Notes under the pieces: model-generated
The model's database searches: none
What the model saw: the letters and a program-made list of their open reading frames with translations, nothing else
Told to the model about the DNA's origin: nothing
Position numbers and translations under genes: made by a program
In this document: positions 8,040-12,979 of the stretch, piece after piece
Numbering within the stretch: the stretch's first letter is position 1
Layout of the letters: each line of letters opens with the position of its first letter
Assembly (NCBI GenBank): GCA_029747585.1
Contig: JAPEVF010001171.1
Location: 1 to 12,979 of the forward strand
Length of the DNA: 12,979 nucleotides
DNA from: Pleurotus djamor
Taxonomy: Eukaryota > Basidiomycota > Agaricomycetes > Agaricales > Pleurotaceae
Reading direction: 5' to 3'

Positions 8040-10142
8040 TACTTGGCTGTCACTGCCATCGGTATCGTAAGGTGCATACCGCAGACCCATCGAGTGCGTG
8101 CATCTGGCGTGCTGCCATTGGCATGATTGAATCGTGTTTCTCACCTGCTATCCACCTAGACTCAGCAAAGGTTCAACATTCCCACTGACCTTACACACAC
8201 ATTGACTCGGAATCTTGACGTGGCACAGCGGTCCTCGGGCTTGCAGTAAGTTTGCAGGATGTATATCCAAGCGGAAACAGTCGAGGAATGTCAACGAACA
8301 TTCGGGTGATTACTCGTAGTCACAAAAAGTATCCGGACACATTATGTAAGCCCCCTGTACCTGCCCAAAAAAATAAATCCATAAAAAATAATCGACGCGC
8401 ACACCATGACCGTTCTCAAGCCCACGCATACCTACCACACTAGTCCAGTGAAAAACAAACTCATCGGTGCTATTGAAGCTGGAAATTCCGTACGCAAAGC
8501 CGCGAAACTTGTTGGCATACCACACTCGACGGCACATGACATCTACAAAAAGTATCAGATGACTGGCTCCACGAAAAATCTCCCTCGCTCTGGCCGTCCT
8601 CCCATTCTCTCGGATACTGGTAAACGCGCCCTGGTCAGAAACGCGCTGAAAAACCGACGAAAACCTTTTGCCGAGCTTGCAAACGAAACCACCCCCAAAG
8701 TCTCCGCCGCGACCGTACGAAATGTCCTCAAGTCTAAGGGATACCACCGGCGGCTTGCCAGACACGTCCCTTACCTCTCACTGACACAAAAGCGCAAACG
8801 GATGGAGTGGGCCATGGTTTTCGAGTCGTGGGGGAAGGATAAATGGAAGAACGTCATTTTTTCAGATGAGTCCTACATCCAACTTGACGATAAACCTGGA
8901 CGCGTTTACGTTACACGAAGGCCACGCGAGGAAATGAAGGAGAATTGCGTAGTTGGGTCTTTCAAGCAGTCGCCGCTACGCATAATGGTTTGGGGCTGTA
9001 TCAAATGGGGTAGGAAAGGGCCTCTTGTTGTGTTGGAGTACCCGGGAGGCTGAGGACATGGAATGGACTCAAAACGATACCAGGATCAAGTCCTTGACCA
9101 AACTCTCCTACCATTCTACAATGAGCTCAAGTCACTCAAGCGTCGTATCTGGTTTCAACAGGACGGTGCCCCCAGTCACACGAGCAAATCCACGAAGCAA
9201 TGGTTCGTCTTCCAGAAAATGCCCCTTCTCCCACACCCTCCATCATCACCCGATGTCAACCCTATGGAGTCCGTTTGGCACGACCTGAAGACTGGGATTC
9301 GGAGACTCCCTCGAAAGCCCACTACGCTGGACGAATTGAAAAAAGCGGTCCTCAAGATTTGGGAGGAAATACCGATCGCCAAAGTCAACCGGTATATAGG
9401 GAGCATGCCGAGGCGCGTTCGAATTCTTCGTAAACTTAGAGGGGGACACACAGGATTTTAGTAATGTTTTTAGATAGTATACCCATCTATTGATCTACCA
9501 CAATTTTCGTACTCAAATCCGTCTAGCAGAGGGGGGTGAAATGATGAAATCGGCGGAAGGGGTCACCCCTTGATTATGTAAGTGTCCGGATACTTTTTGT
9601 GACGACGAGTAGACAAAGAAAAAACTTCACAAGCTTCCCTTCCCTAGGGTTTACGATCCTCGTTTTTCTCTTATCCGACGTTATCTTTATCTCTTGACAA
9701 ACGTTGGTTGTCCGCCGCGGCTGCCTGACCAGGGTAGTAGTAGGTTAAAAGGAGATGTGGTGGGATCTTGTGTTGATGGAATGATTCTTGATTCTCCATT
9801 GTGGTCGTATTCATCAAGCTATACACACGCTGGCGTATGGGTAAAGTTCAACCTCTCAACTTCCCATCTGCTGTGGCTGACTGCTATATGTAGAAGAGCT
9901 CGATGGAGGTAAGCATATTCGGTTGTGCCAGGCTAATTGTGTACTGCCCATAGGCGTTGATCGTGGATGCGTACCCGACGGGGTGAAGGGAACTTTAGAA
10001 AGAGTGCCGTTGTTGTCTAGTATGTTCTATGGCAAGTACTCATGCGTTCTCTGATTGCATTGCTAACTTTGTCTCGCTCTTCTTTGTAGGTATTCTTGTC
10101 CTCTTTCTCGTTAAGAAGGTCAAAGGGAGGTCGTATCGGTAA
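8040..10142 (+). CDS. Candidate multi-exon host gene carrying the Tc1 element in an intron
   Basis: Exon-like segments lie on both sides of the transposon. On the left: 8040-8066 (YLAVTAIGI, after a CTGATAG acceptor), a 93-nt GTAAGG intron, then 8160-8245 (TQQRFNIPTDLTHTLTRNLD and onward), ending two bases into a codon at a GTAAGT donor (8246). On the right, a CCCTAG acceptor at 9647 is followed by an open frame from 9648 (VYDPRFSLIRRYLYLL) that restores the split codon. Later introns have strong signals: 9835 or 9841-9893 (CTGAC, TATGTAG), 9909-9953 (GTAAGC, GCTAAT, CATAG) and 10020-10089 (GTATGT, TGCTAAC, TTTGTAG). The last segment (10090-10142) is hydrophobic (ILVLFLVKKV), like a membrane anchor, and ends in TAA. 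One problem remains: the frame entering from 9648 reaches TGA near 9984, while the hydrophobic tail needs another phase. The 3' model is therefore unresolved, or the gene is damaged. Product unknown. Confidence 0.3.
8313..8340 (+). repeat. Left terminal inverted repeat of the Tc1-like element
   Basis: 28 bp beginning CTCGTAGT and ending with the 20-mer CACAAAAAGTATCCGGACAC. It matches the reverse complement of 9582-9609 at 27 of 28 positions; the seventh base is A here and C on the right. It is preceded by the target TA. Confidence 0.95.
8406..9461 (+). pseudogene. Tc1-like transposase, DD34E, interrupted by one in-frame TGA
   Basis: The transposase would bind the terminal repeats and cut and paste the element through a DDE nuclease fold. 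ATG at 8406 lies in a good context (CACCATGA). Residues 15-50 form a first helix-turn-helix (EAGNSVRKAAKLVGIPHSTA), then the linker SGRPP (62-66) and a second DNA-binding half with VSAATVRNVLKSKGY (99-113). The catalytic residues are D154 (FSDES), D253 (FQQDGAPSHT) and E288 (SPDVNPMESVW), counting the stop as codon 216; 34 residues separate D253 and E288, which defines DD34E. The TGA at 9051-9053 falls after VVLEYPGG, before the second catalytic Asp. The same frame then continues without shift from 9054 to the normal stop at 9459-9461, and the total of about 350 codons is normal for the family. Translation would stop at 215 residues, lacking D253 and E288, so the product should be inactive unless the stop is read through. 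Confidence 0.93.
9051..9053 (+). other. Premature TGA in the transposase
   Basis: The codon lies in GGC TGA GGA, in frame with sequence on both sides. A single base change explains it. A C-to-T change from CGA at a methylated CpG is one simple route; a G-to-T change from GGA is another. No frameshift is needed. Confidence 0.9.
9557..9571. other. Palindrome in the 3' subterminal region of the element
   Basis: AAGGGGT C ACCCCTT is a perfect 7-bp inverted repeat around one base, just inside the right terminal repeat. It could be a structural or binding feature, or it could form a small hairpin near the transcript end. No equivalent copy lies at the left end, although a GCCCCC run is there. Confidence 0.6.
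9582..9609 (-). repeat. Right terminal inverted repeat of the Tc1-like element
   Basis: 28 bp that mirror the left repeat with a single mismatch, followed by the target TA at 9610-9611. Confidence 0.95.
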
Positions 10143-10250
10143 CCTAACATAACTCGGCTACATGTTTTGCACCAAGCTCGAGACTTGGACTTACGTTGCA
10201 TTGGTAGGTATATATAACCCTCGGAATCCCTTTAATCCCTTTCTATCGAC

Positions 10251-11004
10251 ATGATAGCACGGAGAGAAATCTTCACGCCAAGCGCGCTTGCATTTCCACG
10301 ACTAAGACGTAAAGAAGCCATGGGTGGGAGCTGGACAAGCACTTTGTGGAGGTTGCGCGGTATATCTCATTGGTCCGGGGACAAGGCAACTGACAAAAGA
10401 AAGCGCTGCCGATCCAGCGGGTTTCCAACGGTCACCTGCTTCGAGGCTTTATCCCAGGCACCCGTTGATCTTGGAAGTTTTCCCGACCGTTGTTTAGTCT
10501 TACTTATCTCTCGCCGTCAGGATTCAAATTTCAGGTGCGTCAACTGTGGGCTCGTATGTAACCAGTGCAGAGTACATAATGACGGTGTTTCTTCGCTCCT
10601 TCCTTAGGTTTACCATTCTACGCTTTACTAGACGTTTCGATGTCTTCTACCCTCGCAAAACGTTCAACAAGGGCCGCTACGGTGCCAGTTCCTGGCTAGA
10701 AGTACGCAAACAGAGGCTCACGCTATGCTACATTCTTCGGGGAGAAGGAGGGACCGTGCCTTCCGGGCATCAAGGACGTCGATGGCGCCCTGCGACTTCT
10801 CATGGTAAGTATGGATCCCTTCCTCTCACGAGCCCGCTTTGTTTGGCAGGACAGAACAGGACACCCATAATTGAAGCAACTGGAGACACGGGAATCATGT
10901 CACGCACTCAATCCACCTCACTCTGTTTAGGCTCAGGCGATATCGGACGTCCTATTTCCCCAGGCGTTCTCCAGGCATCAAGTACTGCCTTTGCCCACCA
11001 TTGA
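10251..11004 (+). CDS. Candidate two-exon gene, unknown product (~226 aa), doubtful
   Basis: An ATG frame from 10251 (MIARREIFTPSALAF) runs open to a GTGCGT donor at 10535. A 73-nt intron (10535-10607) with an ATGAC or TGTAACC candidate branch and a CTTCCTTAG acceptor joins in matching phase (2) to a second open stretch, 10608-11004, which starts FTILRFTRRFDVFYPRKTF and ends in TGA. The spliced length would be about 226 residues. The intron signals are good. However, the second exon is unusually poor in acidic residues, and a different frame over the same DNA looks more like ordinary protein (see the entry at 10700). No family was recognised. The model may be a chance product of overlapping open frames. 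Confidence 0.22.
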
Positions 11005-11332
11005 ATCAGTAACTCCTGAGCGGCGCCGACTGTTGTATCATTCTCAATCCGACCTGTACTCCATTCTGCAACAAACGATAAACGAAGCCACATGCCCACT
11101 TCCCCTTCGCTCTCATTCTTCACTCGCATCACGACATGGAGCTTTCTATTTTAATTTCACCTTCGGGTTATCAGCGACGATTGGGTATCTCCTTTGGCAT
11201 CGGCTGCAATGGTACGACATCGACTATAATTATTATCCACCACTGTATCGCTTGCTCGCTTTACAAACGACGCGTAGAAATGTGCGCACTGGTATGACGC
11301 GTGTGGCCAGAATCCCTACATATATATACTGA
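10700..11332 (+). pseudogene. Interrupted reading frame, possible decayed or spliced gene
   Basis: One frame is nearly continuous from about 10577 to 11332 with only three internal stops (TAG 10697, TAA near 10870, TAG near 10928). Between them it reads protein-like segments: KYANRGSRYATFFGEKEG and GIKDVDGALRLLM after the first stop, then AQAISDVLFPQAF, and a last stretch with FYFNFTFGLSATIGYLLWH and DYNYYPPLYRLL. The third stop forms a good acceptor (CTCTGTTTAG), and GTAAGT at 10804 could be its donor in phase 0, giving a 127-nt intron that also removes the TAA. The TAG at 10697 could likewise end an intron that starts at 10535. It may therefore be a real spliced gene rather than a decayed one. 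Family not recognised. Confidence 0.25.
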
Positions 11333-11366
11333 TACGATACTGATATTGATACTGATATTTGATACT
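11329..11366. repeat. Imperfect GATACTGATAT tandem repeat
   Basis: A short tract of TGATAC and TGATAT words, repeated about three times with small changes, directly at the end of the open frame that stops at 11332. It is preceded by a TATATATA run. Confidence 0.75.
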
Positions 11367-12979
11367 TACAACCTGCTCCGCTGCCAGTCGGAACCAGGTT
11401 GTTCGACTCAAATCAAACGTGCGCTAAGCCACCATTTCCAATGACAGGCGGAATTTTGGATGCCTGTGGCGGCGCGGTGGCCTCAAGGAGAAGGTGTTGA
11501 TGGTTACACCTTGTGCCAGGTTACGTCCATGGAAACTCTGACAGTTGCTGGGTCGACAACGTGGTCTTCCCCTATTCTGAAGGGAATATGCCCCTGAACA
11601 TGATGAACCACAAGGTAAACTTGCAGTAAACGTAACTGCAACGTCACCGTAAACGCTGCGTTGTGGTTCAAGTCATCCAAGCGAGGGCCATCTCCGGGAT
11701 ACAAGGCAGCGCTGCTCGAATGAAAGCCCCACATCTTTAGATTATATACGGCCATCAATAACGAGGCATCAATCCAACCTTGCCTGCAGTTACTAAGGAC
11801 CCCCATGCTTCAATGATGAAGAATGGTAGCATGTTCAATAGTGATGGTATGCACATGATGGACCAGCAGGTAGATGGGGAGGCGTTTAGTTAATAATGGA
11901 GGATATAGGGATGGGTTCCGAGTGGATGGGAAGACACGGAGGATTAAGCTTGGAGATGCAAGAAGACCCCGCATCATGTATGGTGTTCTAATCAGAGACG
12001 CTCAGTCGGATACGGTCATAGTGGTGTCCGTTGAAGGATAACGTTTCGTGGGGCAAGCGGGGGGCAAGGCAGTAATTGAGGCGTGATATTGATAACGATG
12101 CATCCGCAGTCAATGCCCCCACCGTACTCCTGTCATCGCCTAGTCACGGCACCACTCGGAATTGTGAGTACGCTCGAATGTTCCATGGAGAACCAGGCGC
12201 CAGCAACATCTGAACATTCGGACACCGCTAATCCAGAGTGTACGGGTCGAACGCAGCCACAACATGGATAAATTCAGGTTTAAAGCTAAAACACTCTCAG
12301 GAAGTTCCATCGAAGAAAGTACACCAGGTTCGTCGACCAGTTACAAGATGAGTGGGTCTTGAAGCTTGAAGGTTCGATATGGTGCTCCGAAGGTACGAAA
12401 GTGGGGTCGAAGAATCAAACAACATATCAAAGTTGTCAAACCAGTAAAGGTGCCTTGAGATGTGAGCTAACCCCAGGTTTGTTCCCTGTTCCCCGATCGG
12501 TTTCCCCTTGCCCCGGATTCCGTCTTGCCCTACGTTGGCGCGATCATTGCAGAGAGAGGACGCCGTGACCTTATCGTGAGCTCGAATAGCGTAGGTGTGG
12601 CTCCGGCGGAGGAGAAGACCTGGAATCTAGTCGTATAAACGGCTAGATTTCGGTGGGTTGGTGGATCGTTCGCAGTCACCAGTCCCATGCTGGCCATTTC
12701 GCGGAACCCAAATTGCTATGGGCCACATGACGGGAAGCACGTTGATCGCACACCACATTGAAGATACGCCATAAGATCAGGAAGTTCAGGTTCGAAAAAG
12801 GTCAATATTAGAGATAGCACTGGGTTTTAAAGGATACGAGGTGTACGAGAGACGAGATTAGATAGGCGGAGAAGAATCCTTGGAGGTTATAGTTACGCCA
12901 TACCAACGTACTGGAAAGGCTATGTGATCAAGGGACCTTGAGTGCTTCTGTCGGTGGTGGTACATAACGTATAGGTCTG
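11367..12979. other. No supported gene; scattered exon-like fragments
   Basis: No complete gene is supported. A plus-strand frame at about 11500-11634 contains CWVDNVVFPYSEGN and a run to MMNHK, ending near a GTAAAC donor-like site. A Met-rich ATG frame at 11813-11893 (26 codons, MMKNGSMFNSDGMHMMDQQ and onward) follows a CCTGCAG acceptor-like site. They could be exons of one gene, but I could not link them in phase with confidence. A minus-strand open frame covers 11504-11806 (100 codons), opposite the plus fragments. From 11894 to the end I see only short open frames. Confidence 0.4.
12624..12649. other. 11-bp hairpin with ATAA loop
   Basis: AATCTAGTCGT (12624-12634) and ACGGCTAGATT (12639-12649) pair along 11 positions around a 4-nt loop; the one non-Watson-Crick position would be a G-U pair in RNA. 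There is no T-run after it, so it does not resemble a terminator. It may be a transcript structure, a miniature-element remnant or chance. Confidence 0.6.

Larger units (their letters stand above)
8313..9609 (+). mobile_element. Tc1/mariner-superfamily DNA transposon (Tc1-like, DD34E), 1297 bp
   Basis: The element is bounded by 28-bp terminal inverted repeats and flanked on both sides by the dinucleotide TA (8311-8312 and 9610-9611), the expected target-site duplication of this superfamily. It holds one transposase frame in the plus direction with about 65 bases between the left repeat and the ATG, and about 120 bases between the final stop and the right repeat. The size matches fungal Tc1-like elements such as impala (about 1.3 kb, from memory). 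The near-identical ends and nearly intact frame indicate a fairly recent insertion. With its premature stop this copy probably depends on transposase from other copies. Confidence 0.95.

Noticed and set aside
8310..8765. 151-codon open frame on the minus strand
   Set aside because: It is antisense to the transposase and starts inside the transposon; the plus strand has clear family motifs.
9051..9053. Programmed stop-codon readthrough in the transposase
   Set aside because: The context after TGA (GGA) is not a known readthrough signal such as TGA followed by CTA, and Tc1 transposases are normally a single frame; a point mutation is simpler.
9025..9288. A frameshift explanation for the split transposase
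   Set aside because: Both halves are in the same frame (8406 and 9063 are congruent modulo 3). Only the TGA at 9051 separates them, so this is a nonsense change.
10032..10089. A GC-AG intron starting at GCAAGT (10032)
   Set aside because: The GTATGT at 10020 uses the same branch and acceptor, keeps the same phase and is a standard donor.
1..12979. tRNA, rRNA, CRISPR array, retroelement or defence-type gene cluster
   Set aside because: I looked for B-box-like GGTTCGA sites with pairing arms, regularly spaced repeats, and reverse-transcriptase or integrase motifs. The few GGTTCGA words lack the surrounding tRNA structure, and nothing else was seen.

Overview
The window looks like nuclear DNA of a filamentous fungus, most likely a basidiomycete (Agaricomycetes). 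Three things suggest this: short introns of about 45-95 bases with GTRAGT-type donors and CTRAY branch points, pyrimidine-rich leaders, and one reading frame whose sequence blocks I recall (unverified) from a basidiomycete-wide protein of unknown function. Eight single ambiguous bases (3719, 5110, 5112, 5115, 5129, 5175, 6861, 7787) point to draft-quality sequence, so reading frames close to them are less certain.

Layout. 1-2790 has no gene I can support. 2807-3457 (minus) holds a candidate three-exon gene for about 162 residues. 3458-4980 is intergenic or upstream DNA with microsatellites and a hairpin. 5131-6042 (plus) is the best host gene: an intronless 303-residue, Ser/Pro/His-rich protein with a basic Arg/Glu tract. 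It has a TATA-like box at 4981 and a six-codon upstream reading frame at 5003. 6043-6890 is strongly pyrimidine-rich and probably 3' untranslated or intergenic. 7488-7873 has exon-like segments that join into a small protein. 8040-10142 has further exon-like segments. 10251-11332 has overlapping open frames, one interrupted by stops. 11333-12979 has no supported gene but contains a good hairpin.

The clearest element is a Tc1/mariner-superfamily DNA transposon at 8313-9609: 1297 bp, 28-bp terminal inverted repeats with one mismatch, and TA on both sides. Its DD34E transposase frame is complete except for one in-frame TGA at 9051, so this copy is probably non-autonomous but still a good substrate for transposase supplied from elsewhere. 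The exon-like segments on its two sides can be joined in matching phase (donor 8246, acceptor 9647). The element may therefore sit inside a host intron that was about 103 bases long before insertion.

I found no rRNA, tRNA, CRISPR array or coordinated multi-gene system. The spliced models are hand-built from splice motifs and phase, and are given with low to moderate confidence.
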